Positions 38,166 through 49,424 of a stretch of 64,000 bases of DNA are shown here, in pieces. Location of the stretch: positions 12,348,787 through 12,412,786 of the forward strand of contig JAJEKV010000005.1 of the NCBI GenBank assembly GCA_021234155.1, written 5' to 3'. Positions within the stretch are counted from its first letter, which is position 1. Each line of letters starts with the position of its first letter. Under the pieces are notes generated by a model. It ran no database searches. It saw only the letters and a list, made by a program, of their open reading frames with translations, and was not told the origin of the DNA. The DNA is from Isoetes taiwanensis. Lineage: Eukaryota; Streptophyta; Lycopodiopsida; Isoetales; Isoetaceae. The position numbers were made by a program, and so were the translations under genes.

Positions 38166-38883
38166 CCTTGATAGAGTTTGTCCTCTACCGAATTCTAGAG
38201 GCTTCTGATTCTAACGTCTCTATCTTAACAAACTTTGCCACATCACTGATCCTTGATGTGGCACAAATGTGGCTTACATGCATATATCTCAAGGTAGGAT
38301 CTACCAAATTCTAGAGGTTTCTAGAAGCGATTCCTCATTCTTGATAATAAGAACAATTAAAGAATTTGCAAGAACGCATACCCATTTACCTTTGACGTAA
38401 AGGAAGTAAGGCCATTTTGCATGGATAGGTTAGGTGACCCTAAAATGTGGGGAAAATGGCCAAAAAGATGAGCACCTCTATTCTAAACAACCACCTACCA
38501 TTTCAATTCTAGTTGGGATTACAAGCACATTATCTAAGAAACATGCAAATTGAGTTATGAACTTTATATGAACATTATCTAAAATAATATGCAAATTCCG
38601 AATGATCTATTTGAATATGCCATTAAATACATGCTCCACATTACCTATAGTCCTATTTAAGCAATTCCAATCTAAGCGTTGCGCGGAGACAAAATTTCAA
38701 AGAGCTTAGAAACTACATAGAAGAATGAAAAAAAAACGACATTTCTAAACAAACTGAAATGCCTGAGATTAGTTCTGCCCTATCAACAATTCTGAATTGA
38801 CCCAAAAAAAAAAAAAAAACCGTCTCAAAAGAGCTACAAAAGATAGACATCAGGAAGAATTACCAAGATAAACAAGCCGAAGT

Positions 38884-39300
38884 TTTATTTCTCAATTCTC
38901 TTTATACAAAATTCCGCAGATCATATTGCGTGCATGCAGAGCAGCAACAGAGGAGACCAAAATCCAAAAAGGGGGATGTCCTGCCGGATGAAAAATGCGC
39001 AGATCCGGCAGGGCATGGCAGATCCATTCTATAATCGAGACAAGCTGGGCTGCGAAGGAAAATACGGCACAAGAACAGGGAATGAAACAGCCTTTTCGTC
39101 ATCAAGGCACTCAGAATCGGGCTGACAGAGGCTCAAAAAATTTACGATCCAAGAAAATCTGTCCTCTTTAGGGTCTGCGCCAAAACGGAGCAGATCCGCG
39201 AGGGAAGCCATAGCCATCCACAATCGAGAAGCCATTGCCATTTTTGCACAAAATCTGGAAGCAAAATCAGAACTAGAATTAAAAGACTAAAATCAGAATA
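38884..39300 (-). CDS. Candidate compact gene for a 70-aa protein
   Basis: The CDS runs from ATG 39239-39241 to a stop at 39029: 'MAMASRLWMAMASLADLL', then 'RFGADPKEDRFSWIVNFLSL', then an acidic segment and 'FPSQPSLSRL'. Upstream on the minus strand are a TATA-like 'cataaata' (about 39332) and an ACGT-core 'gccacgtcatc' (about 39430). Downstream, 'aataaa' at 38884-38889 gives a plausible 0.4-kb transcript. The 3' UTR contains a perfect 10-bp-stem hairpin, 'cctgccggat' with 'atccggcagg', at 38980-39012. I do not recognise the protein. Gene structure is the main support. Confidence 0.4.
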
Positions 39301-40994
39301 ATGCGATGCTGAGAACTGCGGCGAATCGCTGCGTATTTATGTTGCGCTATGTCGCTTTGGCGTCCGCCGCTAGATCGCAGCCTTCCTAACAGCCCACTTC
39401 GGACGGCCAGGATCGTTCGAGGATGACGTGGCAATTCCTTCTTATCCACGGCATTCAATTATAGAGTGTCGCTCGAACGTTCAAAACGAATATGTCAGGT
39501 ATTTCGCGACATTTTTTCCACATTTTTTTTCGCCACGTGTTTGCCATTAATTCGCACTCAATCTTTTGTATTTGATATATGGTTGCTCTCGACGTTAAAA
39601 TACTATCTATCTATCTTGGTTTCTTGACTATAGGATTTGTTCTTGAATTTTTTTCTTCTCAGCTTTCCAAGTTTAGTCAATTTAGAACCTAGCCATTGAC
39701 CCATAAATTTTTTCCCAATCAATGACCACCAAAGCATCTTACTTTTGACTCCCTCCTTCATTGACACCCTTTAACATGCCTTGTGTCAATGTCATCATAC
39801 CGCACTACATGCATTTATATTCGAATCTAAGGGCTCTCAGTTTTCTGCACACCTTTTACTGTGATGGACTTGTCCTGATTTTCTAATGCAACAATGTATT
39901 TTGGCCACAGTTGGCGCAATCAGATGAAATTTGCCTATTTGGATTGGTTTCCAGATTATTAATGCACAACATCTTTAGAATTCTTTATGTCAAAAGCTCG
40001 TCAATGTTGATATTATGCACCCCCTCCCCCCTCCGCCCTCCTAGCATCTGGTTGGCAACTTTGCCTCCTCAACTAAAGTGAATGCGGTCTTGGGGCTGGG
40101 ATAAATTTGTTTATCCCAAAGTTTCTGCCTTGTGTGGGGATCCTTCATAAATGTTTGCAAGTTAATGTGTTTGTTCATAAATTTTCTTTCCACCTTCCAG
40201 AACTTTGCACATATGTAACCTGCAACCTGAGAGTCTCGAGCACTTTTGTTTCTATGCAATCAAGTTCAACCAATTTGGTCTAGTTATTATCTCTCTTCGA
40301 TGTGGCATTGACTAGCCAGTAGATGCTTCTTATTATTTACTGTTCCACTTGGAACAGGTTGCAGTAGGAGGCTTCCATTTGGCTTCAGGTTGGTCGTTAT
40401 GAAAAAGGCGGTCTTTGTGACGTCCCCCGCATAACATACGATGCTCCATCATATATCACATGGGAAATTGCCCATCCAATAGCATCTGTCGTATGGGACT
40501 CCATCTATCCCTTTTGGGATGGCCAGATCACGAAAAGAGGACACGGAGGTGTCTTGCGCACCCGTCCCCTATGGGCTCCTTAACAGCGGAAGCAACATAT
40601 CTACATCATCACTAGCAATAATAATAACAATAAACTACCACGAAGGGTAGTGCAATCCATCCGTAGATCCATCTGATATCAATACAACAGCACATCAATA
40701 GAGCTCCTACCCTGACTCAGACTCGTGGGGGAAGTAGACTGATCTGGGATCTCAATATAGAAGAGACTCTCTCGAAGTGACCGACTATAAGCCTAGCCCA
40801 CTATGGGTCCCCAGTAGTTGCCCTCAGCAGGGACCTCCCTCTACTTTGCGACTGACCCCATTGTGTGGTGCTCAGTCACTTCATAGCCTCCATAGCTTGG
40901 TAGGTTTTATGCACATGTTGCACATAATAGGAACTAAGCATCATCTCAATAATGGCTACTAAGTCCCTACTCTCCCCTCCCCCCTCCCTCCCTC

Positions 40995-41040
40995 CCAATA
41001 TAGAATAGAATAGATTTTTTAGCGTCCACGAATAAGAGGT
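40995..41040 (-). mobile_element. 3' end of the pentanucleotide-tailed SINE family
   Basis: Read on the minus strand, 'cttattcgtggacgctaaa' runs into 'aaatctattctattct', the same terminal sequence as the copies at 4.1 and 37.4 kb. The 5' limit is not clear. Confidence 0.45.
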
Positions 41041-41683
41041 GCAAACATGAGATCAACCAACATCATATATCTACATAACATGATAAATGACGAGAATAAC
41101 ATCTAATTCTAATCACATGCATCTAACTTACAGTTAGGGTTCATTGATTAGGGGTTCATAATCCAAACTAGGTATCTAGAATGTCTCTACTAGAGACACA
41201 AGATGCTACCTCATCTGGAATGCTAACTTCCAAAGATGATCTATTAACTCAAAATACCTACTCTGAAGGAACCTCCGATAGCTCCTGGTGTCTCCATCAT
41301 CCTGCAACTGTTTTGAGGTAGATTCCACTTCTCCTGACATGCATATGCTCCTAGGACTGTTATATCCCCCGTCCCCACGTCCCATTAGCATAATGTTGTC
41401 CTCATCATTACAATAAGGTGAAACAATCCTGCATAAACCATAACAACAAGGAATGTGATACTTAGAATTTTATTATAGCAATAAACTTCCAGTACTTAAT
41501 TGTAAGATAAATGTAAAGGCTATACTTACATACTTATACAAAATTAGATAGTCTCAACGAGTTCATCATTATAACAACATAATAACATAGTATCATAATA
41601 ACATACTTTGGAGTCATAATTAAAGACAAATTTTAAAACTCCTATTCTTCTTGTGATGCGCTCATTCCCTTGTTGCTTCTCCT

Positions 41684-41731
41684 ATCCTATTCTATTCTAT
41701 TCTATTCTATTCTATTCTATTCTATTCTATT
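41684..41731. repeat. (ATTCT)n pentanucleotide microsatellite
   Basis: About nine uninterrupted 'tattc' units. The same pentamer forms the SINE tails elsewhere in the window. Confidence 0.95.
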
Positions 41732-42124
41732 GGCCTGCAATAAGTAGCACATCATGTTAGTTTGATTAATAAAATTGTGATTTTTAAGGGAACCCGACCC
41801 CCTAATTACCTCCTTGAGACAGACTATTAGCTCAAGATTACCTAATTTTCTTCTAGTCGTATTCTCCTTTCTGCTTCGTTTCTCTTATGAAGAATCCGCC
41901 ATATCCTACTTGCCGGAGACCGAAGAGCAGATTCTTTAGCTTAAGAACAAAGGATCGTGGCTTGCAAGGATGGAATCCGTCAAAGAGTCGAGCTTACAGT
42001 CTGCAGGAGATGACCCATCGCCAGAATCGAGCGTTTTGCAGCAGATAAAGATAGGGATAGGTTTCTTCTGCTTATGTTTTGTAGTTTCGAGGCTTCGAAC
42101 TGGGATGAAAGGCTCAACTTATAA

Positions 42125-42140
42125 CACTACAAGAGGAAGG
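42125..42140. repeat. CACTA terminal inverted repeat (left end)
   Basis: 'CACTACAAGAGGAAGG' is the canonical CACTA-type terminus. It is followed by 'tattagagtcagttttagcg', the wording typical of plant CACTA ends. Confidence 0.85.
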
Positions 42141-43270
42141 GGGTATTAGAGTCAGTTTTAGCGTCAGAAGGATATTTCTGGTGTTTTTTGAGGTGAAAAC
42201 AATGTTCTGTAGTTATTAGCAGCACTTATAGTTAGATATTTCTCTGCTGCTAATTCTGACGCTATATCTGACTTTATGGATGATGCTATATCATTTTAAC
42301 CAATCTAACGCTACAACTGACGTTATAGCTGAGGTAGAAGCTGATGCACGATGAGTCAAAGGTGTTAACATTAGGTTCAAATATACATGTCATCTGACTC
42401 TAATTTTGACGTTATGTCTGACTCTAAAGATGATGCTAAATTATTTTAACCAATCTAATGCGTTATAGCGGCGTTATAAGCGGCGTAACGGTGATGCACT
42501 ATGAGTCAAAGGTGTTGGCATTAGGTTCAAGCATACCGTCATCGACTCTAGTTCTACCATACAATTGGCGCTATGCTTGACTTTATGTTGACCTCTACCC
42601 GGCTATGTGCGACACTATCATTAGTTCCAATTCTGACTCTACTAGTGACTCTAGTTACGACCTTACAATTGGCGCTATGCTTGACTTTATGTTGACCTCT
42701 ACTTTTGGCGCTATGTGCGACTCTAAAGATGATGCTATATCATTTTAACCAATCCTTTGCTATAACGGCGTTATAAGCGGCGTAACAAGCGATGCACTAT
42801 GAGTCAAATGTATTGACATTAGGTTCAAGCATACATGTCATCGACTCTGGATTACGACCATACAATTGGCTATGCTGCTTGCCTTTATGTTGACCTCTAC
42901 TTTTGGCCGCTATGTGCGACACTATCATTAGTTCCAATTCGACTCTACCGGTGACTCTAGTTCGACCTTTTAATTGACACTATGCTTGACTTTATGTTGA
43001 CCTCTACCGCCCGATGCTATAATGCGACACTATCATTAGTTTCAATTCGACTCTATCGGTGACTCTATATTAGATGCTACTATTGACTCTATTTCTAACC
43101 CTATAATGCGATGCTACTATTGACTCATTCGGTTAGTACGAACTCTACTACTCATGCTAACATGTGATCTAACTCTTGTTTGTACATTATGTCTAGAGCT
43201 GATGCTATCATTGATTCTATGTCTAACTTTATACCATTGACTCATATCGTATGCACTCTACTTATAGTCA
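42135..43270. repeat. CACTA subterminal repeat region
   Basis: About 1.1 kb of short motifs varies around 'tgac(g/t)ctat(g/a)' and 'gactcta'. Larger interspersed units include 'gatgatgctatatcatttta' (about 42284, 42428, 42731), 'gatgcac(t)atgagtcaaa' (three times) and 'ttgactttatgttgacctct' (about 42568, 42682, 42889, 42979). In CACTA elements such regions bind the TNPA-type protein. Base composition differs sharply from the flanks. Confidence 0.8.
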
Positions 43271-43614
43271 TGCACTTTACTATTCATTTTAAGCCTTTTG
43301 AATAATCCCATATGCAAAGATACCAAAAGAGACACTTGCCATCTATTCAAATAACCATTTGTCTATACACTCTTAATATAACTACTCTTTCTCTACATTT
43401 TTCATTTTCTCAAAAGTCCTCATTTCATATATACCTATGTGGCTAGAACAAGATTGCCAAGGCTACGAATATACAATAAAGTGTGCATTATCATACTTGT
43501 CTCATATGATTTAAAAGTTCACCGATACATAATATTAGCAATCGTATCAAGAGGATCTCAATACAATATTCCTCAACGACAATGACATATACTTAAAAAA
43601 AAAAAATCATTGAA

Positions 43615-44361
43615 CTAGTCTTTAGTAATGTCATATAGCAAATCCTGCTCAACTTCTTCTAATTCATCATCATCCAATTGCAAAGGGAGCCGCGATACAT
43701 GTCTCTCTGTCCCATTTTCTGTGTCGTTCTCCTCATCAAAGTAGTCATCAAGTATACAATGTTCTGGGCTATGCATTGGAGACCTTACCTGAAGGCCTTG
43801 ATGGTCCTCTAATTGTGAATCATGCTCGTGGTCAATGGTTTCTTCAACTGGGTCAATCAACTCCAACTCACGAGGAAGTGGAATATCAGATGATGATCCT
43901 TGGGTGTCACAATTAGAATCATTGAGGATAGGCAAGGGAATAACTCTTCGAGAAGTTGGTTGTGAATGAACCATTATCCGCCATTTCTTATCCCTAGGAT
44001 TATCATGGAAAAATACTTGCGTCACCTGACTAGGAAATATAAAAGGCTCGTCTAGATCTCTTAAGACATGTGAAGTGTCTACCTCATAGAATCCAGAAGA
44101 GTGTACTCGAATGGTTTGATTTCTTCCTTGGGTTTGTGTTTTGAACCATTTGGCCTTTAGCATGTTCACATGGAATGAACGAAAGTTCAAGTCCATGATT
44201 TTGGTAATAACTCCAATATAATCAACATTGCCATCGATAGGATTTATGTCCCCCGCACTATATTGACTCCTTTGAAGAAAGGAAGCCATTATTCCAGAGT
44301 CAAAAGTGACACGACCTTTATCAACTTCCTCAATACGAAAGTGTTGTCCATATGCCCACAT
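43615..44361 (-). CDS. CACTA transposase C-terminal part, DUF4216
   Basis: This 248-residue frame has the order seen in plant CACTA TNP2 C-termini: 'VTFDSGIMASF' and 'YIGVITKIMDLNF' (DUF4216 beta strands), 'NMLKAKWFKT', then 'DEPFIFPSQVTQVFFHDNPR' and 'KKWRIMVHSQP'. An acidic tail follows with many Asp/Glu. It is uninterrupted to a stop at 43615. In the intact gene it would be a late exon, joined to the DUF4218 part at 44.4-45.5 kb. Confidence 0.8.
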   Translation of the reverse strand: MWAYGQHFRIEEVDKGRVTFDSGIMASFLQRSQYSAGDINPIDGNVDYIGVITKIMDLNFRSFHVNMLKAKWFKTQTQGRNQTIRVHSSGFYEVDTSHVLRDLDEPFIFPSQVTQVFFHDNPRDKKWRIMVHSQPTSRRVIPLPILNDSNCDTQGSSSDIPLPRELELIDPVEETIDHEHDSQLEDHQGLQVRSPMHSPEHCILDDYFDEENDTENGTERHVSRLPLQLDDDELEEVEQDLLYDITKD

Positions 44362-44451
44362 TGAAGAATGATATCTTATCTACAAGTGAGAATAAGAAAC
44401 ATTAGTCATAATTTGGTAACAAAATACAAATTGGAAAACATTGCTCGTAGT

Positions 44452-45455
44452 TTACAACAACATATATATTAGATTGATATCTCTAAAATATAAATAGGAC
44501 TGAAATTTCTTTAATAGGAACATTACCTTCCTCTCACAACCTAAAGCAATGTTGAAGTCATCAGTGGATATCTTCTCGCCTTTCTCCTTTGCTTTGTCCA
44601 TCTCTTGGACCAACCACCAATTTGGCATTGATGAAGGTAAATCCTCTAGATGATCTGGATATCTTAATCTCCCTCTTCGAGATACTCTGTTTTCTCGTGC
44701 ATATGCTTCTCTAGCCTTTTTTATTTCATCACGAGCCTTCTCATATAATTCATGCCATCGTCCAAGGCTTTCAGTATTGTTAATGACAAACCTATTGATG
44801 GCAAAAAATTCTTCATCACTTAGTTTTCGACCTTCCTTACCCAATCCTTGTAACCCTTCACCTTCTAGCGTTTTTTTCCATATTCTAGGTGCATTAGGAT
44901 GTATTGAGGTCGTAGCTTCAGTAAGAAAAAATAATGTCTCTTGTACCAAATGTCCCTCAGCAATACAACCTTCAGGCTTTGCCATTTGCCGCACATCCTT
45001 TCAAAACTTTCATATATCGCTCTAAAAAGAACATCCACCTAGATGGAGCTGGACCAACGAGCATAATTTATCGTGGCAAATGTAGTAGTAGATGCACCTA
45101 GCATATAAACATTAATCTTCCCATATTTCAAAGTTATAATCTATAAGTATCTTGTACTTACTTGTAGGTCAAAGCTGGTGGGAAAAATCATCTCAAGCAT
45201 ACACAAAGTCTCAACAATTTCAACTTTCATTGCAGGAATGTCTTCAACGTTAATTTCCTTTGATGCAACCCATCTAGAGAACTTGTCAAGTCTATAAATG
45301 ATTATGCGTCTGAGATGGTGTAAGGCAGGTTTTCGATAGCACAAGGAAGAAGATCTTTGCACCCACACAAATGGGACATTAGTTTGCATGCATAAAACCA
45401 AATGCATAGTATAACAAGATCTAACAATAACACAGTAAAATTTGTTGCCAATCAT
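44452..45455 (-). CDS. CACTA transposase middle part, DUF4218-like
   Basis: Two segments are present. The first (45455-45141) contains 'YRLDKFSRWVASKEINVEDI' and 'IVETLCMLEMIFPTSFDLQV', which is the DUF4218 core ('..L..LFR.LC...L', '..TLC.LE.IFPPSFF'). The second (44994-44452) begins 'MRQMAKPEGCIAEGHLVQET', the usual continuation after DUF4218, followed by a charged 'YEKARDEIKKAREAYAREN' helix. An apparent intron or gap with stops separates them (about 45.0-45.14 kb). Confidence 0.75.
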
Positions 45456-45665
45456 GTGTCTTCAATCCATTAATTTTATCATCCTTTGTAAAAGCCCTTT
45501 TTAGAGAGGCGCCATAACCCGTGGCGTGCGCATTTTTTTATAACATTTTTCACTTGCATAAGTTCTTGTTTTTCAAAACCCATGGGCCTTGCCGAATAAG
45601 AGGTGCTTTTTGCCATCTTTTTCGATGGGCCATAACTTTCGAACATTATTCTTTGTTCCTTGAGA

Positions 45666-47240
45666 TCATACCTTGCATTTAGTGTCTCGCATTTCTCTTG
45701 TCAAGTGCCTCCACAAAGAATGTGCAACATTCTTGAAAATGTGCATTGGATCCAACAAATGTACAATCTTTAGGTCACACCAATATTCTAGTCGATAGAA
45801 TATTGACAATATCTTCATTCCCAATGGAGGAGAGTTGGAGGTGTTATCGTTCCATTTTTCCAACCAATCTTGAGGAGTTAGTACTCTTGGTTGGTTTGTT
45901 ATGTCATTACCACGAAGAGAATGACCATGTGGCAAATACTTTTGATGCCCCTTGTAAACCATTTTTGATAGATGTTTTGATCTGTACGAGGGAACTTGAT
46001 CACCACATGATGGACAACCACTAGCACCTTTAGTTTGCAAACCTATATGACCCATAAATAAGTATTAATACATCATTAAACCAAAGAGAAACACTAAAAT
46101 TGATCAAAGTACCTGAGGCTACACTAAACCCAGGATAATCATGGATCGTGAAACATAAGATCCCATGAAATGTAAAAATATGGGGTGCCTTCACAATGTC
46201 GTTACATTTTTTATGCCTTTCCATAATGTCTCTAGCTCCTCAACAAGAGGTTCCATGTAAACATCCATATTCTTTACTTGATACTTTCCTATTGATAACG
46301 AGTGAAAATATACGAGAAAAGTGCATAAAAACATAATGCACTCTAGAAATATATTATATCTCAAACATTTAAATACACGGTACAATTAGTGTCAACATCA
46401 TGTGTCCAGGCTTAGTTGCCATCCAAGGTGGAATGTTGTAGTTAACAACAACAATGGGCCAAACACTATGTGAGGATGACATTGTACCAAATGGACAAAT
46501 ACCATCCATCCCAAGTGCAAGGCGTATGTTTCTTGGTTTGTCCTTGAAAATTGGCCATTTGTCTTCAATGTGCCTCAAAGCTTCCGCCGTCTGCAGGAAT
46601 TCTCATGATGCCATCTTTGCTCCTATCGCGTGGCATGGAAATCCATAAATCTTTGCTAGTGATGGTGACCTAAACATGTGTTGTAGTCGAGGGATGATTG
46701 GCATATGTCTCAACACCTTCTTAGGCACTTTTGTTTTCATGTGGTCAACATATCTTGGTTCTTTGCATTTTGGACATTCTTGCATATACTTGTACTCATT
46801 ACGAAATAGAACACAATCATTTGGACATGCATGTATGCAATTATATTCCAACCCCAGTTCTCGTAGTAACTCTCTTGCCTCCCTTCTATTTTTAGGAAGG
46901 CAATTGTCACTTGGAAGTATCTCACCAAGCAAACTTAAAAAAGAGAACAAAGTGTCAACCCAAAGATAAAGAAATTGATAGGAAAATACAATTGATATCA
47001 TATTCAAATATAAGGAATAACATACCTGAAAAGCTCTGACACACTACTATTACTCCAACCGGATTTATGTTGCAAGTTTAGGATGAGCAAACATGTTGCT
47101 AAGCGAGATGTCTTTGCACCAGGATATAAAGGCTTACTAGCCTCTGAATATAGAACCTTCCATGTGCAAGTTATGTTGTCTGACTCATCTACATCCATTT
47201 CGTCCATGGCGGGAAAATAATTTTGTATTGTATCAAACAA
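45666..47240 (-). CDS. CACTA TNP2 transposase (Transposase_21), N-terminal and core exons
   Basis: Exons in minus-strand order: 47240-47004 with 'LYPGAKTSRLATCLLILNLQ'; 47007-46603 with 'LPKNRREARELLRELGLEYN', the zinc-binding 'CPNDC...CPKC' and 'VPKKVLRHMPIIPRLQ'; 46578-46369 with 'GMDGICPFGTMSSSHSVWP' and 'VVVNYNIPPW'; 46385-46030 with 'MEPLVEELETLWKGI' and 'TIHDYPGFSVASG'; 46055-45666 with 'CPSCG', 'KYLPHGHSLRG' and 'LLDPMHIFKNVAHSLW'. All are diagnostic TNP2 blocks in the right order. Intron-like gaps with stops separate the frames, so the gene may still be spliceable. One in-frame TAG (about 47305) precedes the first block. Confidence 0.85.
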
Positions 47241-47606
47241 TCCAGGTTCAGGGCAAAACTCACTGCCTGAGGAGGAAACTTTTACTCCGGCCTCACCATC
47301 ATCATCCGAGGACTACCCCTCATCCTCTATGGGCTGCCAAACATAAAACAATCTCAAATTAGTGGTTGTTTCAAGGTTAGTTGTTATCCTAACTTCATAT
47401 CCTTAACCATTACCCTCATTTAACCTTTAATCAATTGAAATAAATAATCATCAATATTCATCTCAGACACATAGATGATACATTATATTGCATGAGATCT
47501 CATATGCGCAAGAGTATACGATAGTAAAATAACTGGACACTACCAAATTTATATCATAATATTATGTACACACGATGTAAAATCGCACCGAAGTGCATAC
47601 ATCATT

Positions 47607-49017
47607 TCAACTTATGGTCTTAGGTCTAGGGTTATGTTTCCGTCCATAAGGAACTACAATAGGGTCACCATTTTGTTGACGTTGTCTTCGTCTTGGGACA
47701 GTCCTCCTAAAAGAATAGTTAATAAACAGTTCATCCCCTGGTTTTAGACTTCGCTTAGCACAAACACGAACATATGGTCCGACATGACCATGCATATAAT
47801 GCAAGTCATGGTCATCTGTCTCCTCAAAATCTGCATTTGTCAACTCTGGACAATTACGTGAGCTATTTATGAGACCTGCAATATTCTCATGAAGACTTGG
47901 CCGGCCATCAACAAAAATTAACTCATTGCGATAAACATTTTGCCCCTGACTTCTACGCTCCAACCAAGATGCAGCATTCAGTGTCATGCCATAAGTAGAC
48001 ATGCTTGGCATGAAGGATGCTAGTTTTTGCCATGTACCCCATGGGTACGAAGGACCGCCATATACCATCAATATTGCTATTTCTCCCGGTCGCACATTGA
48101 CATGATCTAAAATATACAAACCCCTGCCTGCCTCAGGTAAAAGCTTTGATGGTGCAATCATGTATTTATGGCCCCAATATATAAACTCCTCTAACATAGA
48201 AGGTAGTTGTCCATCCCAACATCCCATTGTCCTGCGGTCAAATGGAATAATAACGGCTTTGAGGGAATCAGGGATTTCATTAGTAAAATCTCCGTCGGTC
48301 TCTTTTGCATGAGTAACTGTGTATGTTCCCTTCTCGAAATGAGCTCTTAAAGTTAAGGCAATTGATTTTCCTCTAGTGCGTCGTAACACAAGTGGTTCAA
48401 CATCATCTCCTCCACTTGTACTATCCTTACTCGATGAGCTATCATCCATTATGCCAGTAACAGATGTTGTATTATCTGAAGATGATCCGGAAGATAGTTG
48501 AATATCAACTTTCTTTTCAAGATTTGGATGGTTACGGATTAACTCAATGTACTGCAAATTATGTTTCTCGAAATAAGCTAAAATGATCCTAAACAAAATT
48601 AATTTTAATTCAATATAAATAGATAGTACCTCCTCGGCTTCACGTCGAACACGACGCTCCTCATCGCTTGGCGGTGGTGCATTCCTCATCCAACCATGCT
48701 TTAATCTATGCTGCTCTCTAATAGAACATATCTTTGCCTTTGTCCCTTTGCATTGTTTACACCAACAAGTCCCAACTTGTTTATATTGCCTTTGAATGGG
48801 ATCATCATAAAGCGCTGCCATGCGTTTACTTTTTGAAGAGCGTGAAGAGGAACTAAGCTCCCTAGACACAAAAAGAAAAAAATGATGCATTTAACATGAA
48901 ATTAATACCAAATCATAAGCTATGTTCTTACCTGGGTAGCAAGTCTATAGGTAGCATAGGCTCACTACTAGAATCATGTGAATCAACATTGGAACTCTCA
49001 ATATTAGATGAAGCCAT
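47607..49017 (-). CDS. SET-domain protein gene (2 exons) inside the CACTA element
   Basis: I reconstruct two exons: ATG 49015-49017 to 48932 (86 nt), a 70-nt intron 48931-48862 with donor 'CAG|GTAAG' and acceptor 'TCTAG|G', and exon 2 from 48861 to the stop at 47607. The total is 1341 nt, exactly 446 codons plus a stop. The N-terminus is Ser-rich with a basic patch. Residues about 59-84 hold a possible zinc site (C-x-C-x2-C and H-x3-H). A Ser/Asp-rich linker follows. Residues about 270-415 form a SET-like domain: 'AGRGLYILDHVNVRPGE' then 'YGG', the 'INSSRN' block in place of NHSC.N, and 'RSLKPGDELFINYSF' with the C-terminal Tyr. SET proteins methylate lysines using S-adenosylmethionine. No post-SET cysteines are seen. 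The open frame and intact splice sites suggest selection or recent insertion. Confidence 0.7.
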
Positions 49018-49294
49018 GAGCAATGGAAGACACAACCAAACTGGAAAATAAACCATGAAAAACACAATTACATTAAAATACATTATGCCTTAAAATACGT
49101 AAAGGAAAATTTTTAAAACCGCCCTTATATTTTAAGGGATTTATCAAAATGCCCATTGTATTTAAAGAAATTAGCAAATTGCCCTTATTATCAGACTACA
49201 TTTAAAGTGATACAAAATTATAGCCATAGCCATATCGTAGCTCCAACCATAGCCAGATATCGGACGTAATATGAAACAAACGTTCATTACGTTT

Positions 49295-49424
49295 GGTAAT
49301 TCATGTCTGGGGGCCCTTTACGCCCCATAAAATTTGAGGCGGCCCCGCCCCCGGAGACGGCACGGGCGGCGGGGGGCCGCCTCAAATTTTATGGGGCGTA
49401 AAGGGCCCCCAGACATGAATTACC
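49295..49424. repeat. Perfect 52-bp inverted repeat with 26-bp loop
   Basis: Arms 49295-49346 and 49373-49424 are exact reverse complements over 52 bp, for example 'ggtaattcatgtctgggggc' at the outer left. The loop is GC-rich ('gcccccggagacggcacggg'). Outside the arms, pairing continues imperfectly ('attacgt'). The sequence is far more GC-rich than its surroundings. Confidence 0.95.

Larger units (their letters stand above)
39301..42124. other. Gene-less stretch with LTR-like remnant and SINE tail
   Basis: No gene is supported. 41650-41870 resembles 270-440 in order and wording: 'gtg(g/a)tgc(t/g)c...cattccc..tgttg', 'ggcctgca', 'aaggg..cc', 'cttgag.c..act....agctcaaga'. It may be a second, solo LTR-like copy. 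A SINE tail (minus strand) is at 40995-41030. Confidence 0.45.
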
